Source: a virus. Taken from it: a DNA stretch of 45,786 nt. Below, piece by piece: positions 13,403 through 20,471 of the stretch (position 1 is its first letter; each line of letters begins with the position of its first letter). Position numbers and translations under genes: made by a program. The notes under the pieces are model-generated. The model saw only the letters and a list, made by a program, of their open reading frames with translations, was not told the origin of the DNA and did no database searches. The stretch is taken from the IMG/VR virus record IMGVR_UViG_3300050821_003278, positions 1 through 45,786 of that record; one strand, written 5' to 3'.

Positions 13403-13600
13403 ATGAGCCTGTTCAAGAGCCAGGCTGCGAACGTCGCGCACGACAGCATCCGCGACGCCCGGGACAGCACCAGCAGCGGCGACCAGGCGCTGGCACGCGG
13501 CGACCAGGACGGTGCGCAAGCCCACTTCGCGCAGGCGCAGGCGTCCAAGTCCTGGGCGCGGCAGCTGCTCGACGGCGCGCGCCAGGAGCGCGGCCAGTAA
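13403..13600 (+). CDS. small hydrophilic helical protein
   Basis: 65 residues from the ATG at 13403, preceded by GAAAGGAA. It is rich in Ala, Gln, Asp and Ser with heptad-like spacing (RDSTSSGDQALARGDQDGA), suggesting a short helical hairpin. No Cys, membrane span or catalytic motif. A strong hairpin follows 20 nt after the stop, so this is probably a one-gene unit. No family recognised. Confidence 0.6.
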   Translation: MSLFKSQAANVAHDSIRDARDSTSSGDQALARGDQDGAQAHFAQAQASKSWARQLLDGARQERGQ

Positions 13601-13620
13601 GCGTCAGCGCCCAATGGCGC

Positions 13621-13655
13621 GCGGGGCCCGGATCTCTGAACGATCCGGGCCCCGC
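13621..13655 (+). terminator. perfect 14-bp stem-loop terminator
   Basis: GCGGGGCCCGGATC (13621-13634) pairs perfectly with GATCCGGGCCCCGC (13642-13655) around a 7-nt loop. It lies between the stop at 13600 and the start at 13691. No T tract follows. Confidence 0.7.
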
Positions 13656-13690
13656 TGCACGGTAGCCTCAAACAACGAAAGGACTACGCA

Positions 13691-13981
13691 ATGGGCACCC
13701 AGGAACACGGGCTCACCGTCACGGAAGTACCGCGGCCGGCCGCCAGGGCCGCGCCGGTGGTCGAGCCCTGCTTCGCCGCCGACCCGCCCGTCCGCCCCGG
13801 CGCCGGAAGGCCGCGCACGGGCGCCCCGCGGAACCCGGACGGCGCCCCGATCTCGGCCGTCGCCGACGTCCGGCGCGTCCCCCTCAGTCGGATCGCCACG
13901 GACGACGACAGCCTGCGCCGCGTCATCCCGGACGCCGGAACCGCACGGGTCCCCGTCGCCGCGTTCAACGCATCCCTGTGA
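13691..13981 (+). CDS. FxSxx-COOH-like peptide precursor, copy A
   Basis: 96 residues from the ATG at 13691 (upstream GAAAGGA). It is paralogous to the next gene. Both share H-G-L-T-V near the start, then P-R-P-A-A, then D-(V/L)-R-x-x-P-L-x-x-I-A with L-R-R following, and an A-A-F near the end. This copy ends F-N-A-S-L, one change from the F-x-S-x-x end of the family. It has a longer Pro/Arg/Gly-rich middle. Known FxSxx-COOH proteins are substrates of radical SAM enzymes that form cyclophane crosslinks, but no radical SAM gene is in this window. The family call is by eye. Confidence 0.5.
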   Translation: MGTQEHGLTVTEVPRPAARAAPVVEPCFAADPPVRPGAGRPRTGAPRNPDGAPISAVADVRRVPLSRIATDDDSLRRVIPDAGTARVPVAAFNASL

Positions 13982-14007
13982 AACCGGCAACACGAAAGAC
14001 GGCGCAC

Positions 14008-14235
14008 ATGACCGACGAAGGACACGGCCTCACCGTTGCGGACCTCCCGCGTCCGGCCGCGACCGGCGCCCCCGCCGTCACCGAACCCCACCCGGGCGAA
14101 CTTCCGGCCTCGAACCTCTCGGACCTGCGCGACACCCCGCTGGCCGAGATCGCAGCCGCCGAGACGCTGCGGCGCATCGCACCCCGCCACGGCGCCCTGC
14201 CGCTCGCCGTGGCGGCATTCCAGTCGTACATCTGA
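14008..14235 (+). CDS. FxSxx-COOH-like peptide precursor, copy B
   Basis: 75 residues from the ATG at 14008. A GTG at 13978, overlapping the upstream stop, is possible, but alignment with copy A supports 14008. The C-terminus is F-Q-S-Y-I, an exact F-x-S-x-x end. It is preceded by SDLRDTPLAEIAAAETLRRI, which matches the helical leader of such precursors as I recall them. The tandem arrangement suggests duplication. A modifying enzyme would have to come from outside the window, possibly from the host. Confidence 0.55.
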   Translation: MTDEGHGLTVADLPRPAATGAPAVTEPHPGELPASNLSDLRDTPLAEIAAAETLRRIAPRHGALPLAVAAFQSYI

Positions 14236-14243
14236 GAGGTATC

Positions 14244-14492
14244 GTGACCGTTTCCGAGCTGATCGCCGAACTCCGGGGATGCGAACCGGACGCCGTGATC
14301 GTCGGCACCACCGACGCCGGCGCAGGCCTACTCGACACCATCCGCACCGGCTGGTACGCCCCCGAACTCGTCGTCGACGGCAGCAACGACTTCTGGGCGG
14401 ATGGAGCGCACTGCACCAGCTGGGACGACGGCGTCTACCACCCCCGCCCCAAGGACCAGCGCGCCGTCCACCTCTCGCCATCGGAAGACTGA
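14244..14492 (+). CDS. small hypothetical protein
   Basis: 82 residues from the GTG at 14244, with GAGAGG upstream. It opens VSELIAELRGCEPDAVIVG, and has a GTTDAG turn and W-Y, W-A-D-G and W-D-D-G segments near the end, so it is probably a small alpha/beta protein. Placed right after the FxSxx-like pair and possibly in the same operon. No family recognised. Confidence 0.55.
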   Translation: MTVSELIAELRGCEPDAVIVGTTDAGAGLLDTIRTGWYAPELVVDGSNDFWADGAHCTSWDDGVYHPRPKDQRAVHLSPSED

Positions 14493-14497
14493 CGGCC

Positions 14498-14878
14498 GTG
14501 GCCCGCGACTTCCCCCTCGCCGACATCCTCAGCATCACCACCGGCCGGCTCCTGTCCCACGACCACATCGCAGGCGTCTACCGCATCCTCAACCACATGA
14601 CCGGCGACGACCTGTTCACCCACCAACTCGGGCGCGCCGCGGAAGCCTGCCGGCCAGCGCTCATCGCGCGGCACCCGCAACTCGCCAACGTCACACCCGC
14701 CGAAGACCTCGACGCACCCGACCTGCTCGCGTGGCTCACCGTCCAGGAAGGCATCCACGGCGACACGCTGCCCGTCACCCCGATTGCCGGATGGCACCAC
14801 ATCGATCCGATCGAGGAGATCTGCGGCATCGCCGGACCCGAGAAGGTCATCGTGGTTGCACTGCCCGACGCGAACTGA
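14498..14878 (+). CDS. hypothetical protein, DUF7736-like
   Basis: 126 residues from the GTG at 14498. The N-terminal part F-P-L-A-D-I-L-S-I-T-T-G, then VYRILNHMTGDDLFTHQL and R-H-P-Q-L-A, resembles a domain widespread in phages and plasmids (DUF7736 as I recall it; low certainty). The C-terminal part contains PIAGWHHIDPIEEI. No catalytic motif is obvious. A terminator-like hairpin follows at 14941. Confidence 0.55.
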   Translation: MARDFPLADILSITTGRLLSHDHIAGVYRILNHMTGDDLFTHQLGRAAEACRPALIARHPQLANVTPAEDLDAPDLLAWLTVQEGIHGDTLPVTPIAGWHHIDPIEEICGIAGPEKVIVVALPDAN

Positions 14879-14940
14879 CACCGGCCCCCGCACCTGCGAC
14901 ACTCGAAGAAGCACCTCCGCCGGATCCACGCTCCGGCCAA

Positions 14941-14973
14941 GACCCACCACCGATCCCCCCACGGTGGTGGGTC
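14941..14973 (+). terminator. 11-bp stem-loop terminator
   Basis: GACCCACCACC (14941-14951) pairs perfectly with GGTGGTGGGTC (14963-14973) across an 11-nt loop and is followed by TTCCC. It lies between the stop at 14878 and the start at 15004, ending the unit that holds the FxSxx-like genes. Confidence 0.65.
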
Positions 14974-15003
14974 TTCCCACGCACAGCGCAAGGAACCAAG
15001 CAC

Positions 15004-15165
15004 ATGACGACGGTCCACGTACTGCCGACCGGCGAACCACCCGAAGACCACACCCTCGGCAACTGCGCCTGCCAGCCGAGGCACAAACAGATCCCGCGCA
15101 GGGACGGCACCGTTGAGGTCGTTCACCTGCATCGCGGCGCCGATGACGACGATCCGGCGAAATGA
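15004..15165 (+). CDS. very small protein with a CxC motif
   Basis: 53 residues from the ATG at 15004, with AAGGA about 10 nt upstream. It contains N-C-A-C-Q-P-R-H, a possible partial metal site, then a basic stretch and an acidic GADDDDPAK tail. It stands alone between two hairpins (14941-14973 and 15205-15235). No family recognised. Confidence 0.5.
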   Translation: MTTVHVLPTGEPPEDHTLGNCACQPRHKQIPRRDGTVEVVHLHRGADDDDPAK

Positions 15166-15204
15166 TCGCGTCGCGCGTACCCTCAGCAACAACGTGACAT
15201 GGAA

Positions 15205-15235
15205 AGCGCCGCCCGCTCGGACCACGGACGGCGCT
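15205..15235 (+). terminator. short stem-loop after the 53-residue gene
   Basis: AGCGCCG (15205-15211) pairs with CGGCGCT (15229-15235) across a 17-nt loop. It lies in the 128-nt gap between 15165 and 15294. I see nothing else in this gap apart from GGGAG before the next start. Confidence 0.4.
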
Positions 15236-15293
15236 GAACAACCCATCACCCTCAACCACTCCCAGACTACCGCGATCATCACGGGAGCATGCG

Positions 15294-16271
15294 TTGCAGG
15301 TCACCAGCGACACCCCCGATAGCACCACCTGCGCCGACACCATTTGGTGCCCAGGTCGCTGTAATTCGGCCTGGCGTGCCGCCGAACGCCGCTACCAGGC
15401 CACCGGCGTCGACCACGACATCGAACCCCGCGAGGGCCAGCCCGTCTGGTGCCCGCCGTGCACCACAGCCATCCGCAGCGCGATCGCCGACTGGCCCGAC
15501 GGCACCAACGGTCCTGGGCTGACCACCCGGCTCCGCGAGGAGGTCGAATCCGGCGTCAGCGCCGGCATGAACGAGTACGTGTCCGGGAGCAAGAACCGGC
15601 CCGTCCATGACCACGAGAAGGCCTCGTTCCTGTTGGACGAGTTCGCCGAATGGATCGGCCAGTGGGAAGCCACCATCCGTGCCGAACGCCACCTAGCCGC
15701 ACGCAAACCGACGGCCAACCCGCACACCGTCATCGCCAACGCCTGCGGGTTCCTGCTGGCGAACCTCGACTGGCATCTCGGCGGCCGGATCGCCGGGTGG
15801 CGGTACGACACCCCCGCCGAGCAGATCATCGAAGACTTCGGCCTCGAACTGCTGTCGCTCCACCGCCTCGCCCAGGAGATCACCGGCACCCAGGACCCTG
15901 AGCCCGTGCGTGTCGACGGCGTCCCGTGCCCCGTCTGCGATTACAAGGCCCTCGAGCACGAGGTCGAGTCCGAGTCCGGTCGCCAGCAGCGGGTCACCCG
16001 GTTCCGGTACGGCGACGGCGAAGTCCTCAACCACTTGCGCCCGCGGCCGGACAAGCTCACCCACACGTCGATCGCACCCATGCAGGGCGCCGTCACCGGG
16101 TACATCCGCTGCCGCAAATGCCGCCCGACGTTCCGCATGGCCCCGGACGAGTACCGCAACTGGACGAAGATGCTCGCGGCCTCGGCGCAGGTCCGGAGCC
16201 TCGCGACCCCCGAGAAGCTCGCCGAGATCTTCGGCAACACGGTCCCGGCCCAGTACAGGGCACTGCGTTGA
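15294..16271 (+). CDS. Cys-rich phage protein with zinc-ribbon motifs
   Basis: 325 residues from the TTG at 15294, supported by GGGAG 7-8 nt upstream. The N-terminal region has C-A-D, W-C-P-G-R-C and W-C-P-P-C (about residues 13-56). The C-terminal region has C-P-V-C-D-Y and C-R-K-C (about residues 213-280). The middle is helical (TVIANACGFLLANLDWHLGG). Two metal sites flanking a helical core suggest nucleic-acid or protein recognition. Its stop overlaps the TTG of a small HTH gene (TTGA). I have a sense of having seen this pair in actinophages, but cannot name the family. Confidence 0.65.
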   Translation: MQVTSDTPDSTTCADTIWCPGRCNSAWRAAERRYQATGVDHDIEPREGQPVWCPPCTTAIRSAIADWPDGTNGPGLTTRLREEVESGVSAGMNEYVSGSKNRPVHDHEKASFLLDEFAEWIGQWEATIRAERHLAARKPTANPHTVIANACGFLLANLDWHLGGRIAGWRYDTPAEQIIEDFGLELLSLHRLAQEITGTQDPEPVRVDGVPCPVCDYKALEHEVESESGRQQRVTRFRYGDGEVLNHLRPRPDKLTHTSIAPMQGAVTGYIRCRKCRPTFRMAPDEYRNWTKMLAASAQVRSLATPEKLAEIFGNTVPAQYRALR

Positions 16272-16519
16272 CCGGCGACGGGATCGACCCGACCAGCCCC
16301 TTGTTCAGGCCCATCAGCATCGCCGACGCCATGGCCGCCACCGGCAAGTCCAAGCGCACCATCGACCGCTGGATCCGCGAAGGCCACCTGCGCAAGGTCC
16401 GACTCGACGACGAAGTGGTGCTCATCGAGGACGATGTTCTCGGCTACGAGAAGCGCATGTCGGACAACCTCAACGCGTCCCGGACCGTCAGCCCGGGACC
16501 GCCGCAGCCGGCGACTTGA
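16268..16519 (+). CDS. excisionase-type HTH DNA-binding protein
   Basis: 83 residues from the TTG in the TTGA overlap at 16268. Residues 17-60 form a MerR/HTH_17-type domain: I-S-I-A-D-A-M-A-A-T-G-K-S-K-R-T-I-D-R-W followed by I-R-E-G-H-L-R-K-V. The tail is Pro/Ser-rich. Such proteins act as excisionases or small regulators; with no integrase in view the role stays open. Translationally coupled to the Cys-rich gene upstream. Confidence 0.7.
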   Translation: MTGDGIDPTSPLFRPISIADAMAATGKSKRTIDRWIREGHLRKVRLDDEVVLIEDDVLGYEKRMSDNLNASRTVSPGPPQPAT

Positions 16520-16634
16520 CTTCGACCTGCGCTTGGCTCAAGAATCTGACACTAGGTGCAGAGTCGCCGATGAGGATCGCCGCGTGACACGCGGAAGTGG
16601 TGTCGAACTTCGAACCTCCGACGCCCGCCTTGAG

Positions 16635-16657
16635 AGCCCCGCCACGCGCGGGGCTTT
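16635..16657 (+). terminator. stem-loop with a short T run
   Basis: AGCCCCGC (16635-16642) pairs perfectly with GCGGGGCT (16648-16655) around a 5-nt loop and runs into TTT and a later CTTT. It sits in the 224-nt gap 16520-16743 after the HTH gene. The rest of the gap shows no convincing gene or tRNA. Confidence 0.7.
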
Positions 16658-16743
16658 CGGCTTTCCCCGACCGGCGCGCGATGCGCTAATGAAACGTCCG
16701 CCCCGATCGCAGGGCGGCTACTCCGCGATGGAGTGATGGCGAG

Positions 16744-17067
16744 ATGCCACGAGAAAAGATCAACCAAGCGCCCGAGTTCATCCCGTGCACCCACGACGGC
16801 GACTGCCCACCGATCCACGGCGAGGCATGGCCCGAGCCCGAAGTCCACGTCAGCTGGACGCGCGGCAGCGACCACGGGGTCGGGTTCGTCCAGGTGTCGC
16901 TGGACTGCCCGCATGCCTACGTCGAGAGCTTCGCCCGGGACCTCGAAGCCGACAGCGACGCCCCGACGGTGTCGGTGTTCTCCCCGTCGCTGGACCGCAG
17001 CGCCGTCAACCGCATGATCCAGACGCTGCGCCGGGCCCGAGACCAGGCCTACGGCCGCGACGAGTAG
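16744..17067 (+). CDS. hypothetical protein
   Basis: 107 residues from the ATG at 16744 in a GATGGCGAG context; the RBS is weak. The N-terminal part contains C-T-H-D-G-D-C-P-P-I-H-G, a possible metal-binding loop, followed by beta-like stretches (GVGFVQVSL, TVSVFSPS) and a final helix (AVNRMIQTLRRARDQAYG). It looks like a small alpha/beta domain. It begins the gene run that leads to the packaging genes. No family recognised. Confidence 0.6.
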   Translation: MPREKINQAPEFIPCTHDGDCPPIHGEAWPEPEVHVSWTRGSDHGVGFVQVSLDCPHAYVESFARDLEADSDAPTVSVFSPSLDRSAVNRMIQTLRRARDQAYGRDE

Positions 17068-17122
17068 CACGACAAGCCTCGGCGGTGGTCTGGCCGCCAC
17101 CGTCGAGACCACAGGAGGCACG

Positions 17123-17293
17123 ATGTTCGCCATCATCGCCGCGATCATCTACGGGGTCGGATTTTTGATCGCCGGGTCCGCCACTCACGTCAACGGCTGG
17201 TTCGCTCCGATACCGCTGCTTCTCCTCGGCTCGTTCTGCCTCGCGCTGCATCTTGCGGGCGTCGGCACCGGGTGGACCGTTCGGCGTCCCTGA
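17123..17293 (+). CDS. small two-span membrane protein
   Basis: 56 residues from the ATG at 17123, with AGGAGG 5 nt upstream, the best ribosome binding site in this area. Two hydrophobic segments (FAIIAAIIYGVGFLIAG and PIPLLLLGSFCLALHLAGV) are separated by a short loop; the tail is TVRRP. The size and two spans would fit a holin or small accessory protein, but no endolysin is adjacent and the call is left open. Confidence 0.6.
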   Translation: MFAIIAAIIYGVGFLIAGSATHVNGWFAPIPLLLLGSFCLALHLAGVGTGWTVRRP

Positions 17294-17295
17294 CC

Positions 17296-17616
17296 ATGGC
17301 CGATCTCGTCACCGACCCGGACGACCCGCGCCTGACCCGCGGCATCGACGACGGGCCCGTCCCGCAGGCCGAGGCGTACCTCGTGCTCTCCGAGTCCGAA
17401 CGCGCCAAAGGCTTCGTGCGCCCCGTCCGCCGCTCCTACATCCACAGCGGCGCGACTCCGCCGTGCGGCGCGGTCACCACGATGTCGCAGGCGTTGGCCG
17501 AGACCTGGGCGCGGGACGTCGGTTTTTATGGAGCCACCTACTGCGTGAGCTGCCGAATGCACCGGCCAGTGTCGGAGTTCACCTGGGATGGCGACGGCAG
17601 CCGGGTCGGATCATGA
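17296..17616 (+). CDS. conserved phage protein with a CxxC motif
   Basis: 106 residues from the ATG at 17296; a GTG at 17272 is possible. Features: GFVRPVRRSYIH, then C-G-A-V-T-T-M-S-Q-A-L-A-E-T-W-A-R-D, then FYGATYCVSCRMHRPVSEF and a RVGS end. I recall this pattern as a recurrent small phage protein of unknown role. The cysteines may form one zinc site. The stop overlaps the next ATG (ATGA). Confidence 0.65.
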   Translation: MADLVTDPDDPRLTRGIDDGPVPQAEAYLVLSESERAKGFVRPVRRSYIHSGATPPCGAVTTMSQALAETWARDVGFYGATYCVSCRMHRPVSEFTWDGDGSRVGS

Positions 17617-17903
17617 GCCGCGAGGACGCACGCGGCGACTACGGCCAGCCGCCAACGGACTGGTGCGACTGGTGGTCCGGCGTCACCCGCCTCACCGACG
17701 ACCTGTACTACGGGTGGCCCGAAGGCGAGACCAAGCCGTGGTTCTGGCACTGGTGTACCGCCCGCAACATGTGGGACGGCGCAGGGACCGGCGGCCACGA
17801 CCTCATCAAGCGCGAACCGTTGCACCTGGAGCCGTCGCTGCACTGGCCGGGTTGTTGTGGACTCCATGGGTGGGTGCGCCAAGGGACCTGGTGCCCGTGC
17901 TGA
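17613..17903 (+). CDS. small Cys/Trp-rich protein, possibly DUF6527-like
   Basis: 96 residues, ATG in an ATGA overlap. It has many Trp (WCDWWSG, WFWHW) and ends with LHWPGCCGLHGWVRQGTWCP, a cluster of Cys and Trp that resembles the end of DUF6527-type phage proteins (low certainty). Possibly a metal-stabilised small domain. Confidence 0.55.
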   Translation: MSREDARGDYGQPPTDWCDWWSGVTRLTDDLYYGWPEGETKPWFWHWCTARNMWDGAGTGGHDLIKREPLHLEPSLHWPGCCGLHGWVRQGTWCPC

Positions 17904-18037
17904 CCCCGCCCGCCCGGTAGTGCATTCACCAGGCCCTTCGCTGGCTTGCACACCTTGACCCGCCCCGGTTCGCGGCACTCCTTGCGGTCCTGCCGCTGGC
18001 GTTCCTGCTCGCCCTGGAGATCGCCGCCACGCTGGCC

Positions 18038-18331
18038 ATGTGGATCGTCTGGCCCGTCTGGCGGCTCGCCCAATGGGCTCTCAACCGTCGTCCGCCGCGA
18101 ACAGGCCCCGACGCCCCGACACGTCCGGCGGCCGGCCGCGACCACTGGTCACCGCGGCACACGCGGCGGACGGCCCAACACCGGAAGGCGGCCGTGGACG
18201 ACTTCTGCATGTGCGGCCACCGCGCCGCCGAGCACCTGAACTCCACCCAGCGGTGCCGCGCCCACGACGAAGACGACGACCCGTGCGGTTGCACCGTCTT
18301 CGAGGACCAGCCAGAGAACGAAGAGGACTGA
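18038..18331 (+). CDS. small Cys-rich protein, possibly membrane-anchored; start uncertain
   Basis: 97 residues from the ATG at 18038. The same frame is open back to a TAG at 17918 and encodes a clear hydrophobic span (FAALLAVLPLAFLLALEIA), yet no ATG, GTG or TTG occurs upstream of 18038, only an ATT at 17924. A second candidate start, GTG 18194, has GGAAGG 5 nt upstream and would give a 45-residue protein with C-M-C-G-H...C...C-G-C spacing, a recurrent actinobacterial Cys motif. So either the gene lost its start, uses ATT, or two units have merged. The end overlaps the next ATG by one base. Confidence 0.5.
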   Translation: MWIVWPVWRLAQWALNRRPPRTGPDAPTRPAAGRDHWSPRHTRRTAQHRKAAVDDFCMCGHRAAEHLNSTQRCRAHDEDDDPCGCTVFEDQPENEED

Positions 18332-18834
18332 TGGGCGCCAACCGCATCGCAGCCCTCGGAGCCGCCGCACTCGTCGGCGCACGCAACGGCTGGAACCGCA
18401 ACCAGATCCTCACCGAGGCCAACTTCTTCAAAGCCTGGCTCGACCTCACCGGCCCCGTCGCCGACTTCACGATCACAGCAGACCAGCCAACAAACCGAGG
18501 AGACTTCCCCGTGTCGCTCACTTTCCCGGACACCCAGCAGGACACCCTCCGCATCACCGCCCCCGTCGACGCCGAGGGCGTCGCCGTCACCGACACGTTC
18601 GCCTGGACCGTCGACAACGGCGCGGTCCTCGTCCTCACCCCGGCCGCCGACACCATGTCCTGCCTGATCGTCCCCGGGACCGCGCAGGGCGCGGCCACCG
18701 TGACCGCGACCGCATCCGACGGCGTCGCCCGGACCTTCGCCGTGGACGTCACGACCGGACCCGTGGCGAACTTCAGCATCGCCGCCGACACCCCCGTCGA
18801 CCGGCCGGCCCCGGCCGCCGCACCGACCGCATGA
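18331..18834 (+). CDS. Ig-like (BIG2-type) domain protein
   Basis: 167 residues from the ATG at 18331. After a short helical lead the protein is mostly beta strands with Thr/Val/Ala/Asp repeats (VTDTFAWTVDNGAVLVLTP, ATVTATASDGVARTFAVDV), the look of bacterial Ig-like or cadherin-like domains common on phage particles. Two phrases recur (GPVADFTITAD and GPVANFSIAAD). It might decorate the virion, although it lies upstream of the packaging genes. The tail is Pro/Ala-rich. Confidence 0.6.
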   Translation: MGANRIAALGAAALVGARNGWNRNQILTEANFFKAWLDLTGPVADFTITADQPTNRGDFPVSLTFPDTQQDTLRITAPVDAEGVAVTDTFAWTVDNGAVLVLTPAADTMSCLIVPGTAQGAATVTATASDGVARTFAVDVTTGPVANFSIAADTPVDRPAPAAAPTA

Positions 18835-19070
18835 GCGTCGGCGACTACAAGTCGTTGATCGAGGAGATGCGGGTCGAGTTCGACAAACTGGAGGCCGGTA
18901 TCAGTACTCGGCTTCACGCCCTCCTCGACAGGCTCACCGGCCACGTCCCCGCGATCGAAGCCGAAGCGAAGGCCGACGCCGAGCACGTCGCGGGCGACAT
19001 CGCAGCCGACGTCACCGCGGCCGTCGAAACCCCGGCACCCACCGCGACTCCTGCGGAAACGAAGCCGTGA
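18831..19070 (+). CDS. short coiled-coil protein
   Basis: 79 residues, ATG in an ATGA overlap. Residues 5-60 form an amphipathic helix (KSLIEEMRVEFDKLEAGIST, then ALLDRLTGHV), followed by an acidic Ala-rich part and a Pro/Thr tail. Likely oligomeric. The partner is probably the Ig-like protein encoded just upstream, by position only. Confidence 0.55.
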   Translation: MSVGDYKSLIEEMRVEFDKLEAGISTRLHALLDRLTGHVPAIEAEAKADAEHVAGDIAADVTAAVETPAPTATPAETKP

Positions 19071-19333
19071 CTGTGTCGGGCCGTGCCGCCGCAGAGCATC
19101 CCGAACTCAACGACCTGGCGCCCATCCGCTACGGCATAGTCACGCACGCCGTCCGGACCACCGGTGTCGGCGGACGCGCATGGGTCAGCGCAGGACCGGG
19201 ACGGCCCGACCTCGGCGACGTCGACCCCGAAGCCGGCACCTACCGGACTGTCGTCGGCGGCATGACCGAGGACGAACGGCGCGAAGCGGGGCTGCGGCGC
19301 AACGGCACGCTACGGCGGAAGGCCACCACGTGA
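19067..19333 (+). CDS. hypothetical protein
   Basis: 88 residues from the GTG at 19067 (GTGA overlap). It contains PIRYGIVTHAVRTTGVGGRA, possibly beta, then GRPDLGDVDPEAGTYRTVVG and a basic C-terminus. No family recognised. Coupled to both neighbours by 4-nt overlaps. Confidence 0.5.
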   Translation: MTVSGRAAAEHPELNDLAPIRYGIVTHAVRTTGVGGRAWVSAGPGRPDLGDVDPEAGTYRTVVGGMTEDERREAGLRRNGTLRRKATT

Positions 19334-19905
19334 CCGGTGAACTCCACCCGGCGGTCGTAGACCTGCTGAGGTACTTCGAATACGGCCACCTGCCGCCACA
19401 CCTGCAGGCCATCTCCCGGCCGTTCCACAACCTCGCGCACGACATGGCCGAACGACTGACCGGCCCCCAGGTCCGCGACGGCCTGTTCGACCTCCTCCGC
19501 TCGAAGGACTGCATGGTCCGGGCGGCACTTCCCGGCGCCGAAGCTGAGCCCGGACCCGAACGCCGCGACCTGGGCGCCGACGTGTTCGCCGCCCCAGCGC
19601 CCCCGCCCAACGGCATCGCCGACCGCGCACTGGCATGGCTGCGCGAACAACCCGACGGCGCCGACCACGCCATCGACACCGAGCCGCTCAGCATCGAGCA
19701 GGACGCCAACGGCAACATCCGCCTCATCGACGTCCCGGACGCGTTCGCCATCGACGTCGCACTCCTGCGGCACTCGGGCCTGCGGGGCATCAGCTTCGAA
19801 GACGGGATCCTGTCCGTCGATACCAGCGACACCGGGTGGACCCGCTACCGGACGCTGTACGCCACCGACCACGGGTTCAGCATCGTCTGCCGGCGCGAGG
19901 ACTGA
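19330..19905 (+). CDS. conserved actinophage-type hypothetical protein
   Basis: 191 residues from the GTG at 19330 (GTGA overlap). The first 70 residues (LRYFEYGHLPPHLQAISRPF, then LAHDMAERL, then LLRSKDCMVRAA) match a helical domain I recall from many actinophage proteins that sit near the packaging genes. The C-terminal half is a separate alpha/beta segment with DVPDAFAIDVALLRH. No active site is visible. Confidence 0.6.
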   Translation: MTGELHPAVVDLLRYFEYGHLPPHLQAISRPFHNLAHDMAERLTGPQVRDGLFDLLRSKDCMVRAALPGAEAEPGPERRDLGADVFAAPAPPPNGIADRALAWLREQPDGADHAIDTEPLSIEQDANGNIRLIDVPDAFAIDVALLRHSGLRGISFEDGILSVDTSDTGWTRYRTLYATDHGFSIVCRRED

Positions 19906-19924
19906 CCGAACCGGGATGTGAACC

Positions 19925-20452
19925 GTGAGCGAAACCATCCTCCGCAAGCGGCGCCCGGTACCGCCGGTCGGCAGCTACTTCGTCGTTCGAATCCACGGCT
20001 TCGTGCCCTGGGTCATCCGCGCGGCCACCCACACGTGGGCCGACCACGCCGGCATCGTCATCGACGACCACGGCGGCATCATCGAAGCCGAACCCGGCGG
20101 CGTCCGCAAAGCCCACATCGGCCAATACACCGGCTGCCGCATGGCCGTCAACCTCGGCGAGACCATGACCGACCAGCAGCGGGCCGTCGTCGCCGACGAA
20201 GCCCAACGGCTCATCGGCGTCGCCTACAACGACATGGACATCGCCGACCTCGGGCTCGAAGCCCTCGGGTGGCACTGGCGGCTCCTCGCCAAACTGGCCG
20301 CCGGAGACCACGAACTCATCTGCTCGGCGCTCGTCGCGACCGTCGGCGGCAAAGCAGGGATCGACTGGATGTGCGGCAAGACCGCGGCCAGCGAAGTCAC
20401 GCCCGCCGACCTCGCCAAACGGCCCGGCATGCAGCCGTGGCCTCCCGGCTGA
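19925..20452 (+). CDS. permuted NlpC/P60-like (YiiX/YebB-type) cysteine hydrolase
   Basis: 175 residues from the GTG at 19925. The likely catalytic His is in T-W-A-D-H-A-G-I-V-I (about residue 41) and the Cys in E-L-I-C-S-A-L-V-A (about residue 138). This His-before-Cys order is the circularly permuted papain-like arrangement of YiiX/YebB proteins. There is no signal peptide. Enzymes of this type cleave amide bonds in peptidoglycan, lipids or proteins. Position just before TerS is unusual for a lysin, so the substrate is open. Confidence 0.7.
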   Translation: MSETILRKRRPVPPVGSYFVVRIHGFVPWVIRAATHTWADHAGIVIDDHGGIIEAEPGGVRKAHIGQYTGCRMAVNLGETMTDQQRAVVADEAQRLIGVAYNDMDIADLGLEALGWHWRLLAKLAAGDHELICSALVATVGGKAGIDWMCGKTAASEVTPADLAKRPGMQPWPPG

Positions 20453-20471
20453 GACGCAATGGGGTGAGACG

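Noticed and set aside
13691-14235. A lanthipeptide or lasso-peptide reading of the tandem peptides
   Set aside because: There is no Ser/Thr/Cys-rich core and no synthetase or protease gene; the C-terminal pattern fits FxSxx-COOH better.
16520-16743. A tRNA, attachment site or hidden gene in the 224-nt gap
   Set aside because: No cloverleaf, CCA end or coding frame could be supported. Only a terminator-like hairpin is clear, and a TTGACT at 16515 has no well-spaced -10 box.
17123-17293. Calling the two-span membrane protein a holin
   Set aside because: Size and topology fit, but no endolysin is adjacent and such small membrane proteins are common in actinobacterial elements.
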